NCBI GenBank assembly: GCA_023432025.1
Contig: JAEYVE010000124.1
Location: 1 to 29,695, forward strand
Length of the DNA: 29,695 bases
Reading direction: 5' to 3'
Source: Pseudomonadota bacterium
Lineage (GTDB): Bacteria > Myxococcota_A > Polyangia > Polyangiales > Polyangiaceae
Position 1 is the first letter of the stretch, and every line of letters starts with the position of its first letter. The position numbers and the translations under genes were made by a program. Below are positions 16,909 through 24,170 of this stretch, in pieces. The notes under the pieces were generated by a model, which did no database searches, had not been told where the DNA came from, and saw only the letters and a program-made list of their open reading frames with translations.

Positions 16909-18448
16909 TCCTTGCGCAGTTTCGCTCGAAATCAGCGGTTCACGTGGCCATTTTTCCTCGTACGAAACCTCTCGACCACCAGAAGCAGGGGGAGGCAGCG
17001 TACGTCTTCGCAAGTCCGCTCCCGCGCTCCGTCAAAGCGCGGCTCTCGCGTGCGTGGCGGCTTTGAGCGCGCTGTCTTCCGCGTGCGCGTCGTCCTCCAT
17101 TCACAGCGACGTGAGCCGCGTGCGCGATCTCACGAGCTCCCCCGAGGTGGCACGCGTGGAGGACGCGAGCGTCGACCCCGTGACGGAAAAAGAAATCGCG
17201 CGCGTTCTCGAAGAACCTTTGGACGCCGACGCTGCCGTGCGAGTGGCGCTCGCCAACAGCCGAGAGCTTCGCGCGAGCCTTCGTGAAATCGGCGTGCCGC
17301 GCGGCCGCTGGATACAAGCGGGGCTCTTGCCCAATCCTCGCGCCGAGCTCGAAATTCTGCCCGAAAGAAACAGCCAGTTCGAGCTTCGCCTGGAGTACGA
17401 TCTCACGCACGCGCTGCTCGCACCTTGGCGCGCAGAGGCGGCGGCGCCCGCGCTCGAAGCCGCCCGATTCCGCGCGGCGCGAGAGGTGGTCGCGCTCGGC
17501 TACCGCGTGCGAGCCGCTTTCTGGCGGTTGCAAGCCACGACGCAAAAACTGGCGCTTGCTCAGCAAGCGCTCGACGCGTTCGCCGCGGGGCGGGACGCGG
17601 CTCGCGCGCTCGAGCAGGCTGGCAACGTACGAGAGCTCGAACGAGCTAGCCAAGAGCTGGCCTACGAAAAGGCGCGCATCGTAGCGGCCACCTTGGAGCT
17701 CCGTGTCGCCGAGGAGCGCGAGGCGCTCGCGCGCCTTTTGAGTCTTCACGGTGACGAAGTGAAGCTCGTGCTCCGCGGTCGTTTGCCCGACGTGCCCGCG
17801 GAGGTGCCAGCCGCCGCGGACGTCGAAACGCGCGCGCTTCGCGCGAGCCTCGAGCTTCGTGAAACCAAGAGTCGTTTGGAAGGTCTGGCTCGACAGACCG
17901 GCGTGGCGAAAAAGGCTGGCTGGCTTCCGGACGTCGCCGTGGACGTGCACGTGCTCACCGGTGACCCAGACGCTGTGGACAAAGAGCGAGAGTGGCGCGT
18001 GGGCGCCGGAGTGAGCGCTACCTTGCCGATTTTCGACAGGAACCAGGGCACGGTCGTCGCCACCGAGGCGGAGTTCGATGCGACGCTGGAACGCTACTAC
18101 GGGCTCGCCGTCGACGTGCGCTCCGCTGCGCGCCAGGCGCGCAGCAGACTCGTTTCCGCTCACGCACGCGCCAAACAATACACGGACGTCATTCTGCCCG
18201 CGCAGACCAAGGTGACGGAGGCCACGCTGCTTCAATACAACGCCATGCAAATCGGAGTGTTCGAGCTGCTCGAGGCAAGACGCCAGGAGCTTTCGGCTCA
18301 CATGGACAGCGTGGAAACCCTTCGAGAGTACTGGAGCGCTCGCGCCGCGTTGGACGCGCTCTTGGCCGGAGCGCGTGTGGCTCTCCCCGAAGAAGCCGAG
18401 TCGAGCTCACTCTCGATGGGAGCCGGAGCGAAAGCAGGAGACCACTGA
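16895..18448 (+). CDS. TolC-family outer-membrane efflux lipoprotein
   Basis: Outer-membrane factor of the TolC/CusC/OprM type: two helical repeats with LDADAAVRVALANSRELRA, GLLPNPRAELE and, in the second half, AGVSATLPIFDRNQG, then a C-terminal LLEARRQEL helix. A lipoprotein-like signal (RLRKSAPALRQ, hydrophobic stretch, LSSAC) lies at about residues 38-64 of the frame opened by ATG 16895. That ATG has GAGG 7 nt upstream and overlaps the His-rich gene by 14 bp, but it leaves an unusual ~37-residue extension before the signal; no ATG, GTG or TTG lies closer. The protein is 517 residues from this start. No adaptor or inner-membrane pump is next to it; it may serve the RND pumps at the left or act with the oxidase. 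Confidence 0.85.
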   Translation: MSHRNPCAVSLEISGSRGHFSSYETSRPPEAGGGSVRLRKSAPALRQSAALACVAALSALSSACASSSIHSDVSRVRDLTSSPEVARVEDASVDPVTEKEIARVLEEPLDADAAVRVALANSRELRASLREIGVPRGRWIQAGLLPNPRAELEILPERNSQFELRLEYDLTHALLAPWRAEAAAPALEAARFRAAREVVALGYRVRAAFWRLQATTQKLALAQQALDAFAAGRDAARALEQAGNVRELERASQELAYEKARIVAATLELRVAEEREALARLLSLHGDEVKLVLRGRLPDVPAEVPAAADVETRALRASLELRETKSRLEGLARQTGVAKKAGWLPDVAVDVHVLTGDPDAVDKEREWRVGAGVSATLPIFDRNQGTVVATEAEFDATLERYYGLAVDVRSAARQARSRLVSAHARAKQYTDVILPAQTKVTEATLLQYNAMQIGVFELLEARRQELSAHMDSVETLREYWSARAALDALLAGARVALPEEAESSSLSMGAGAKAGDH

Positions 18449-19713
18449 TGCACCGCCGTTCGTTCTTGCAGGTAGGAAGCTTGGCCGCGGGCGCCGCGGC
18501 GTTCGCTCGTTCGACGTCGGGGCGAGCCGCACCGGTCGCGGGCGCCGGAGGGCAGGTCGCCGTGGTGACTCCCAACGGCTCCACGTTGCCGCTGCGCGCC
18601 GTCTCCGGGGTCAAGGTGGGACACCTCGTGGCGGAGTCGGTCGAGCACGAGTTTGCTCCGGGCCTCCGCGCGGAGTGCTGGGGGTACAACGGCGGCACGC
18701 CGGGGCCCACCATCGAAGCCGTCGAAGGAGACCGACTGCGGCTCTACGTGACCAACCGCCTGCCGGAGCCGACAACGGTGCACTGGCACGGGCTCATCGT
18801 GCCGAACGGCATGGATGGCGTGGCCGGCATGACCCAGCGGCCCATCCCGCCCGGGCAAACCTACGCGTACGAGCTCACGCTGCGCCACCCGGGCACGTAC
18901 ATGTATCACCCGCATTTCGACGAAATGACGCAGATTGCGCTCGGCATGGTGGGCATGTTCATCGTCCACCCGAAGCGCGCGCGTGGCCCGCGCGTCGACC
19001 GCGACTTCGCGCTCATGGCGCACGAGTGGCGTCTCGACCCCGGCGCGCGGCGTCCCAATCCGAACGAAATGAAGGACTTCAACCTGCTCACGTTCAACAG
19101 CAAGGCGTTTCCGGGCACGGAGCCGCTCGTGGTGGGACGCGGGGAGCGCGTGCGCGTGCGCTTCGGCAACCTGGGGCCGATGGACCACCACCCCATTCAC
19201 GTGCACGGTGTGTCTTTCCGCGTCACGGCGACGGACGGCGGTTACGTGCCCGAGTCCGCGCAAGTGCCGGAAACGACGGTACTGGTGCCGGTGGGGTCAA
19301 CGCGGGTGATCGAGTTCGTGCCGGATGAGCTCGGCGACTGGGCCTTTCACTGCCACATGACACACCACACCATGACGCAGATGGGGCACGACGCGCCTTC
19401 CACCATCGGTGCCGACACGCGCACGCTCGACAGACGCATGCAACGCGTGCTCCCGGAGTACATGACGATGGGGACACGCGGCATGGGCAACATGGGGCAA
19501 ATGAACATGCCGATGCCGCCCAACAGCACGCCCATGCGCGGCGCGATGGGGCCCTTCGGCTACATCGACATGGGCGGCATGTTCACCGTGCTCAAGGTGC
19601 GGGAAAATGCCGACAGCGCGGATCCCGCAGGCTGGTACGAGCATCCGCCGGGTACGGTAGCTGGGCCCGCGGATCCGGCGCAGCTGGCGGCGGACGGCAT
19701 CAAGGTGGACTGA
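18448..19713 (+). CDS. Tat-exported multicopper oxidase, two-domain type
   Basis: 421-residue periplasmic copper oxidase, probably oxidising Cu+ to the less toxic Cu2+. The ATG overlaps the TolC stop by 1 base (TGATG), with AGGAG 7 nt upstream. A twin-arginine signal is present (HRRSFLQVG, then an Ala-rich stretch). Copper ligands: HWHG (H112, H114), HPH (H154, H156), HPIHVH (H248, H251, H253) and HCHMTHH (H301, C302, H303, H307) with M312 as likely axial type-1 ligand. Only two cupredoxin-like domains are evident, with the type-1 site in the second, as in two-domain laccases; CueO-type enzymes are longer. A Met-rich segment (residues 339-378, e.g. MGNMGQMNMPMP) resembles Cu+-binding Met-rich inserts of cuprous oxidases, but sits after the T1 site. 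Confidence 0.93.
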   Translation: MHRRSFLQVGSLAAGAAAFARSTSGRAAPVAGAGGQVAVVTPNGSTLPLRAVSGVKVGHLVAESVEHEFAPGLRAECWGYNGGTPGPTIEAVEGDRLRLYVTNRLPEPTTVHWHGLIVPNGMDGVAGMTQRPIPPGQTYAYELTLRHPGTYMYHPHFDEMTQIALGMVGMFIVHPKRARGPRVDRDFALMAHEWRLDPGARRPNPNEMKDFNLLTFNSKAFPGTEPLVVGRGERVRVRFGNLGPMDHHPIHVHGVSFRVTATDGGYVPESAQVPETTVLVPVGSTRVIEFVPDELGDWAFHCHMTHHTMTQMGHDAPSTIGADTRTLDRRMQRVLPEYMTMGTRGMGNMGQMNMPMPPNSTPMRGAMGPFGYIDMGGMFTVLKVRENADSADPAGWYEHPPGTVAGPADPAQLAADGIKVD

Positions 19714-19723
19714 CGCTCGAGCG

Positions 19724-19773
19724 GGCTCGTGCTCTTCCTCCGGTTGGGGACTTCCGAGTCGAGAGCACGAGCC
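19724..19773. terminator. Hairpin between convergent oxidase and MopE-motif genes
   Basis: A perfect 12-bp inverted repeat (GGCTCGTGCTCT / AGAGCACGAGCC) with a 26-nt loop lies just past the oxidase stop and 28 bp beyond the opposing stop. The loop is long and there is no T run, so it may act as a shared terminator or transcript-end stabiliser. Confidence 0.55.
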
Positions 19774-19780
19774 GTTCGCG

Positions 19781-19820
19781 GATCAGAGAACGCGCCGAGG
19801 GTCAGGGAACGCGCCGAACG
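19781..19820. repeat. Imperfect 20-bp tandem duplication across the MopE-motif gene stop
   Basis: Two adjacent ~20-bp copies share GGAACGCGCCGA or GAGAACGCGCCGA. On the minus strand the gene-internal copy ends with the TGA stop at 19804-19802, and the outer copy repeats the TGA shortly after. Confidence 0.7.
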
Positions 19821-21622
19821 TCCGGTTTCGACCAAACCGTGAACGTCCAGTCGCCGCCCTTGAACAGGTCTTTGCTCTCGCAGCAAACCTCCGCCCGACA
19901 ATCCTTGGGGTCCGACGACGTCCACTTCCACCAGCCGCGCAGTCCCCCATCGACCGGGCCCGCCATGTCCACCGTGTCTCTCACGCGGTGATCCGGACAC
20001 TTTCCGCCAATGACCTTGCAGCCCGAGCCGAAGCTGCCGCAGTGGTGAAGCTCACTTGCGCCTTTTTCTCCCGGACATCCGTTGTTCAGCAGGCCGTCGC
20101 AGTCCTCGTCTTGGTCGTTGAAGCAGAGCTCCTTCTTGCCCGTGCTGGCCTTACAGACGAGCGCGCCTCGCTCGCAGGTCGTCTTCCCCTTGCGACATTC
20201 GCCACGCGCCGCGCTGGCGGTGCAGCCGGCCCCCACGCCACGGACGCCGTCGTCGATTTGGCCGTTGCAGTTGTCGTCCAACGCGTTGCACTCCTCGGGT
20301 CTTGCCTGAACCTTTTTCACGCACACCCGCTCGCCGCGCGCATTCAGCTCCCACCGGCCAGCGTCCGGGGCTCCGCAGATCCCTTCGCCCACGGGAGCGC
20401 AGGGGCCGCCGAGATCCGCCTGTGTCGGGGAAGTGCAGCGGCCTGCAATGCAAACCTGACTCGCCTGACAGGGGCGCTCGGGCGGCGCGCAATCGTACTT
20501 GGTGGGGCTCACGCAACGCCGCTTGCCGCGATCACACTCCTTGTCCTCCGAGCAATCGGCTGGGAGCTCGCAGTACACACCGAGAGGAAGACATTCTCCC
20601 GACGTCGTGTCGCAGACTTTTCCAGCGACACACTGGGCGGAGCTCTTGCAGACCAGCGACGCACCGAGCACCTCCAAGGCGCCCGTGAGGTAGCGCTCTG
20701 CGGTCGCTGCTTCCACCGCGTTCGGGCTGAGGAGGTGACAGCGCGCGGCCGCATCCCTGACCCGTTCGGCGAGCGCAGGCTCCACGGGGGTGCCGCTCCC
20801 CAGCGCTGCCATCATCGTTCGCCCTTCAGCCTGGACGAGACGACAGTCCGCAGCGGGATCGGGAATGCGCGTTTCCTCTGAAAAAGCCCAGGAAATTTTC
20901 GGTGCAAAGACGAACACGGCGACCGCCGTCAAGGCCATCGTGCCAAGAACGCCGATCCCCGCCCAAACGCCCGGCTTCCGGCGTGCCACCACCACGGCCA
21001 TCGCGATGATGACGGACAACAGCGCCAGGGCGGCGGCAATGCGCAGAACGAGCGTCGAGACGGCGCTTTCCGTTCGAAGCACGAGCTCGCTTCCGATGCG
21101 CTCTGCGTTCGCCAGGATGGGGCGCGTGGAGCCGACCGCCTCCTGCAACGACGCGCTCGCATTCGCAACGACGCGATTGGCCTCTTGCGCAGCGTTTTGA
21201 ACCACCGCGGCGGAGCCGGTGCGCAGCTGGGCGATCAAGTTCTCCAAGGAGCTTTCCACTTGGCCGAGCGCGCCGCGCACGTCCGCCGCAAGGCTCTCTT
21301 CCAGAGAGCCGGACACGACCGCGGCCTCGTTGAGCAAACGCTCCGCCGACAGAGTGACCTCGGAAATGAGATCCAACGCGTCCCTGGAGAGAGCGCCCCT
21401 TTGGTCGTCCGCGAGCTGACGAAGGGTACCCAGGAGAGCGACGATGCGTTGATGCGGCTCCGTGAGAACTTGCGCCTCTGCGGCTCTGCCGCCCCCTACC
21501 TCCACCGAGGTAAGGACCATTCCGAGCGGCAGCAAGAGCGCAAACGCCCCGAGCACCAAGCGACGCCAGCAGGCGAGAACGCAGCACACCACTCGGCGCT
21601 GCTTTGCTGCGAACGAAGACAT
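19802..21622 (-). CDS. Novel membrane protein with Cys-rich ectodomain and two MopE-type metal-binding motifs
   Basis: 606 residues from ATG 21622 (GAGG 5 nt upstream; the upstream TTG at 21658 is less likely). In order: a signal or membrane segment at about 20-41; a helical, coiled-coil-like stretch at 55-190 resembling the signalling part of methyl-accepting proteins in composition only; two closely spaced membrane helices at 191-213 and 218-241; Cys-spaced modules at about 320-400 (CKSSAQCVAGKVCDTTSGEC, CELPADCSEDKECDRG); then EECNALDDNCNGQIDDG at 444-460 and a second, LCFNDQDEDCDGLLNNG, at 499-515. The last two match the putative metal-binding motif of the copper-repressed protein MopE family, frequent in myxobacteria. 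Function is unknown; a surface or periplasmic copper or calcium site is likely. It converges with the copper oxidase operon. Confidence 0.8.
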   Translation of the reverse strand: MSSFAAKQRRVVCCVLACWRRLVLGAFALLLPLGMVLTSVEVGGGRAAEAQVLTEPHQRIVALLGTLRQLADDQRGALSRDALDLISEVTLSAERLLNEAAVVSGSLEESLAADVRGALGQVESSLENLIAQLRTGSAAVVQNAAQEANRVVANASASLQEAVGSTRPILANAERIGSELVLRTESAVSTLVLRIAAALALLSVIIAMAVVVARRKPGVWAGIGVLGTMALTAVAVFVFAPKISWAFSEETRIPDPAADCRLVQAEGRTMMAALGSGTPVEPALAERVRDAAARCHLLSPNAVEAATAERYLTGALEVLGASLVCKSSAQCVAGKVCDTTSGECLPLGVYCELPADCSEDKECDRGKRRCVSPTKYDCAPPERPCQASQVCIAGRCTSPTQADLGGPCAPVGEGICGAPDAGRWELNARGERVCVKKVQARPEECNALDDNCNGQIDDGVRGVGAGCTASAARGECRKGKTTCERGALVCKASTGKKELCFNDQDEDCDGLLNNGCPGEKGASELHHCGSFGSGCKVIGGKCPDHRVRDTVDMAGPVDGGLRGWWKWTSSDPKDCRAEVCCESKDLFKGGDWTFTVWSKPDVRRVP

Positions 21623-21720
21623 GAACACCTCGTGGAAGCTGGTTGGCCTGCCGACCAATTCAGCGAGCAGGTCCGTGTCGAGGCCGCTTTTCCACGGTGG
21701 GCCCCCCTCACCAACTTCGG

Positions 21721-21750
21721 ACTATTGTCGAGGCTTCGGGTAGCGGTCAA
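21721..21750 (-). promoter_or_regulatory. Candidate promoter of the MopE-motif gene
   Basis: Minus strand: TTGACC (21750-21745), 18 bp, AATAGT (21726-21721; 4 of 6). It lies about 100 bp before the ATG and downstream of the 13-bp repeats, which would then be upstream operators. Confidence 0.35.
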
Positions 21751-21782
21751 GGGGGTTCGTGCCGCTCAGGTGCGCCGCGTAG

Positions 21783-21821
21783 GTTTGTGTCAAGGGTTTG
21801 TGTCAAGGGTTTGTGTCAAGG
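21783..21821. repeat. Three perfect 13-bp tandem repeats, each holding TTGACA on the minus strand
   Basis: Unit GTTTGTGTCAAGG, three identical copies without spacer; the reverse strand reads CCTTGACACAAAC. A partial fourth TTGAC lies at 21746-21750. It may be an iterated regulator site, or repeated -35-like hexamers, upstream of the MopE-motif gene. Confidence 0.9.
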
Positions 21822-21921
21822 TCACAATGATGAGTGAGATGTGATGCGTGGAAGTCCGAGCCGCGTCGAACGAGGTTCATCCTCGACTGCTTCGAGAGTG
21901 GGAGCCGCTAGCGCGAGCGGT

Positions 21922-22896
21922 TCAGCCGCTCGCTCCCGCTCCCTTTGCCGTCGACCCGCCGCGCGCATGACCACGTCTCTTTTTGGTCGCGCGAGCCCCC
22001 ATGAAGGGCTCCTGGCGCGCTGCCTCGGAAATGGCCACGACCGCAGGGTGACGTAGGCGACGTTCCGCGGAGAGCGCGTAGAAGCGCTCGCGCACCTCGG
22101 GCAGGCGTCCGACGATTTCCACTTCGTACTGACGTTTCACGCCGTCTTCGATGGCGGACGGAGAGGCGAAGAGTCCGTCGCCATCTTGGCCGAAGACCAT
22201 GAGCAAGGCGGTGTCGTCGAACTCCGCGGCGACGGCGGGGCGAATGCCCTTGGCGTCGAACCACTGATTCAGGGCGCGTCGCTCCGCCGTGACACCGGTG
22301 GGCAAGAGCATGGGCGCGCCGTCGAGTGAGTGAGGAAATCCGGAGCGATAGCGCTTGGCGAGGTCACGTCTCGCGAAAATGGTGACCCCGCATTCGCCCA
22401 AAAGGTGACTGAACGCGCGCACCGAGCTGCCGGGCGGAAGCGGGCTGTCGGAGATGATGACGTCGATGGTGTGGGCCGCGAGATCGGCAAGGAGACGCTC
22501 CGTTTTGTCCTCGCGGCAAATCATGCGCACCGGCAGCGCCCCACTGCGGGCTGGCTCCAAGAGGCGCTTGGCGATGAGCTTCGGAACCACCTCGTCGATG
22601 CCGACCACGAGACGCAGCGGGCCCCCGGTGGGCCGTCCCTTCACGGTGTCCAAGAGCTCCTGACCGAGCCGAAAAATTTCGTCCGCGTAGCCGTAAACCA
22701 AGGTGCCCATTTCCGTGAGCACCAAGCGTCGGCCTTGTTTCACCAAGAGCTCTTCCCCGAGTGATTCCTCGAGCGACTTGATCTGTGCGCTGACCGTCGG
22801 GTGCGCGAGTCGAAGCTTCGTTGCGGCTTTTGCGACGCCACCTTCACGCACGACCAACCAGAAGTAGAGGAGGTGGTGGTAATTGAGCCAATCCAT
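21922..22896 (-). CDS. nhaR: NhaR-type LysR-family transcriptional regulator
   Basis: 324 residues. The N-terminal winged helix-turn-helix starts LNYHHLLYFWLVVREGGVAKAA and continues with HPTVSAQIKSLEESLGEELL; the effector domain contains LVVGIDEVVPKLIAKRLLEP, TIDVIISDSPLPPG and GECGVTIFARRDL, and ends HPAVVAISEAA. These closely follow E. coli NhaR, which activates the Na+/H+ antiporter gene nhaA in response to Na+. No nhaA is seen here; instead the gene is divergent from a TerC/Alx protein (158 bp between), the usual place for a LysR target. The C-terminus has a basic low-complexity tail (TKKRRGHARGG) beyond the family end. ATG 22896 has only a weak ribosome site. Confidence 0.9.
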   Translation of the reverse strand: MDWLNYHHLLYFWLVVREGGVAKAATKLRLAHPTVSAQIKSLEESLGEELLVKQGRRLVLTEMGTLVYGYADEIFRLGQELLDTVKGRPTGGPLRLVVGIDEVVPKLIAKRLLEPARSGALPVRMICREDKTERLLADLAAHTIDVIISDSPLPPGSSVRAFSHLLGECGVTIFARRDLAKRYRSGFPHSLDGAPMLLPTGVTAERRALNQWFDAKGIRPAVAAEFDDTALLMVFGQDGDGLFASPSAIEDGVKRQYEVEIVGRLPEVRERFYALSAERRLRHPAVVAISEAARQEPFMGARATKKRRGHARGGSTAKGAGASG

Positions 22897-22913
22897 GTCG
22901 CCAGGATATGTCG

Positions 22914-22955
22914 CTAATTTCTACACTACCAAGCGTAAGTTTCTAATTTTACTAC
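22914..22955. promoter_or_regulatory. Possible LysR operator: AT-rich direct repeat in the nhaR-terC gap
   Basis: CTAATTT followed by CTAC appears twice (22914-22929 and 22943-22955), starts 29 bp apart, in a stretch far more AT-rich than its surroundings. The minus strand also has TAAAAT (22951-22946), a fair -10. Such spacing fits a LysR recognition and activation site, but this is inference. Confidence 0.35.
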
Positions 22956-22971
22956 ATGTCTCGATGCACCA

Positions 22972-22984
22972 TACCCCTGGGGTA
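22972..22984. promoter_or_regulatory. Perfect palindrome TACCCC-T-GGGGTA
   Basis: A 13-bp inverted repeat with one central base lies 70 bp before the terC start. G/C-tract dyads bounded by TA are typical operators of CsoR/CstR/RcnR-family metal or sulfur sensors; the central spacing here is shorter than in known examples and no such regulator is in the window. Confidence 0.4.
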
Positions 22985-22988
22985 GAAA

Positions 22989-23029
22989 CCGCCGGAGACG
23001 GGGGCCACCTAGCTGGCCGCGTCCGGCGG
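22989..23029 (+). ncRNA. Candidate structured 5' leader of the TerC gene
   Basis: An outer stem of 8 perfect pairs (CCGCCGGA / TCCGGCGG) encloses an inner GGCCA / TGGCC stem with a 6-nt loop, ending 9 nt before the ribosome site AAGGAG (23039-23044). E. coli alx and mntP have manganese riboswitches in this position; the conserved riboswitch bases were not recognised here, so only a folded leader is claimed. Confidence 0.35.
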
Positions 23030-23054
23030 CGGATTTCGAAGGAGTAAGTGCAAA

Positions 23055-24008
23055 ATGGGATTCACGTCGGTCGGTAGCCCCGCGCTTTGGCTCGGCTTTC
23101 TGGTCTTCGTGCTGGTGATGCTGGCCGTCGACCTCGGGATTTTTCATCGCAAGGCCCACGTGGTCGGCTATCGCGAGGCCCTCGGTTGGAGCCTGGTGTG
23201 GATCGCCCTGTCGCTCGCGTTCGGCGCAGGCGTGTGGTGGAAGTTCGGCCCCGAGCGGGGCATCGAGTTCCTCACGGGCTATCTCATCGAGAAGTCGCTG
23301 TCCGTCGACAACATTTTCGTGTTCGTCGTCATCTTCGGCGCGCTCGGCATTCCACGCATCTACCAGCACCGCGTGCTCTTCTGGGGCATCTTGTTCGCCT
23401 TGGTGCTGCGCGCGGCGATGATCTTCGCGGGCACGGCAATGCTCGAGAAGTTCCACTGGCTGATGTACGTGTTTGGCGCCTTCCTCATCGTGACGGGCGT
23501 CAAAATCTTCGTGCAGCGAGCCGAAGAGGAGAACCCGGAAGACGGCTGGGTCATGCGCACCGCGCGCCGCTTCATCCCCACGACGTCGCGCCTCGAGGGC
23601 GAGCACTTTTTCTACCACGAGAACGGCCGCCGCCTGGCGACGCCGCTGTTCATGGCGCTCGTCTTGGTGGAGGTGTCCGACGTGGTCTTCGCCGTGGACT
23701 CCATTCCGGCGATTTTCGCCATCACGCGGGACCCGTTCATCGTCTTTACGTCGAACATTTTCGCCATCCTCGGCCTGCGTTCACTGTTTTTCTTGCTCGC
23801 CGAAATGGTGGACAAGTTCCGCTACCTGAAGGTCGGGCTCTCCGCCGTGCTCGTGTTCGTCGGCGTAAAAATGACGATCGTGGAATGGGTGAAGATCCCG
23901 GCGCTGGTCTCGCTTTCGGTGATCCTCGCCATCTTGGGTCTGTCCGTCGTCACGTCGCTGGTCGCCGACAAGCGCGACCGCGCAGCGGGCGGCTCACCTC
24001 CCACGTGA
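23055..24008 (+). CDS. TerC/Alx-family integral membrane protein
   Basis: 317 residues with seven to nine membrane helices; ATG 23055 has AAGGAG 10 nt upstream. Family signatures include MLAVDLGIFHRKAHVV, EKSLSVDNIFVF (E79, D85) and EVSDVVFAVDSIPAIFAITRDPFIV, the acidic membrane residues conserved in the TerC/Alx group. Alx and MntP-like relatives are linked to manganese export and alkaline response; TerC members occur in tellurite-resistance loci and in loading metal onto exported enzymes. The long cytosolic loop at about 155-190 carries RRFIPTTSRLEGEHFF, typical of Alx. Expression is probably under the divergent NhaR-type regulator. The Mn assignment is by family, not shown here. Confidence 0.92.
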   Translation: MGFTSVGSPALWLGFLVFVLVMLAVDLGIFHRKAHVVGYREALGWSLVWIALSLAFGAGVWWKFGPERGIEFLTGYLIEKSLSVDNIFVFVVIFGALGIPRIYQHRVLFWGILFALVLRAAMIFAGTAMLEKFHWLMYVFGAFLIVTGVKIFVQRAEEENPEDGWVMRTARRFIPTTSRLEGEHFFYHENGRRLATPLFMALVLVEVSDVVFAVDSIPAIFAITRDPFIVFTSNIFAILGLRSLFFLLAEMVDKFRYLKVGLSAVLVFVGVKMTIVEWVKIPALVSLSVILAILGLSVVTSLVADKRDRAAGGSPPT

Positions 24009-24019
24009 AAGCAGCGTAA

Positions 24020-24057
24020 GACGCCCCGCGGCCGGTCGGAGTCCGGCGCGGGGCGTC
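24020..24057. terminator. Strong GC hairpin after the TerC gene
   Basis: GACGCCCCGC and GCGGGGCGTC form a perfect 10-bp stem, extended inward by a further GC pair and CCGG/CCGG after a bulge. It begins 12 bp past the stop. No T run follows. Confidence 0.65.
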
Positions 24058-24170
24058 CGCGCGAGCCAAGTCCGGAGCGTCATCGAGTTTGAGTTTCGCG
24101 CCTCCCCGGTCGTTCTCGCTTGGGGGGCTGCGCGAGACCGCAGCAGGCCCTGGTGGGCTTTGGGGGACAA

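Larger units (their letters stand above)
21623..21921 (-). other. Upstream region of the MopE-motif gene
   Basis: 299 bp between nhaR (same strand, upstream) and the MopE-motif gene. It holds three perfect 13-bp repeats, a possible promoter and no credible gene; a short rightward frame at 21841-22056 has no family likeness and overlaps nhaR. Confidence 0.5.

Noticed and set aside
20149..20155. Additional TGTAAGG -35-like hexamer on the minus strand
   Set aside because: Inside the MopE-motif coding sequence and without CGTC at the right distance.
21841..22056. Small plus-strand frame next to nhaR
   Set aside because: Ser/Arg-rich, overlaps the 3' end of nhaR, no ribosome site or family likeness.
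22970..23050. yybP-ykoY (Mn2+) riboswitch before the TerC gene
   Set aside because: Position is right, but I could not match the conserved loop bases; only a folded leader is reported.
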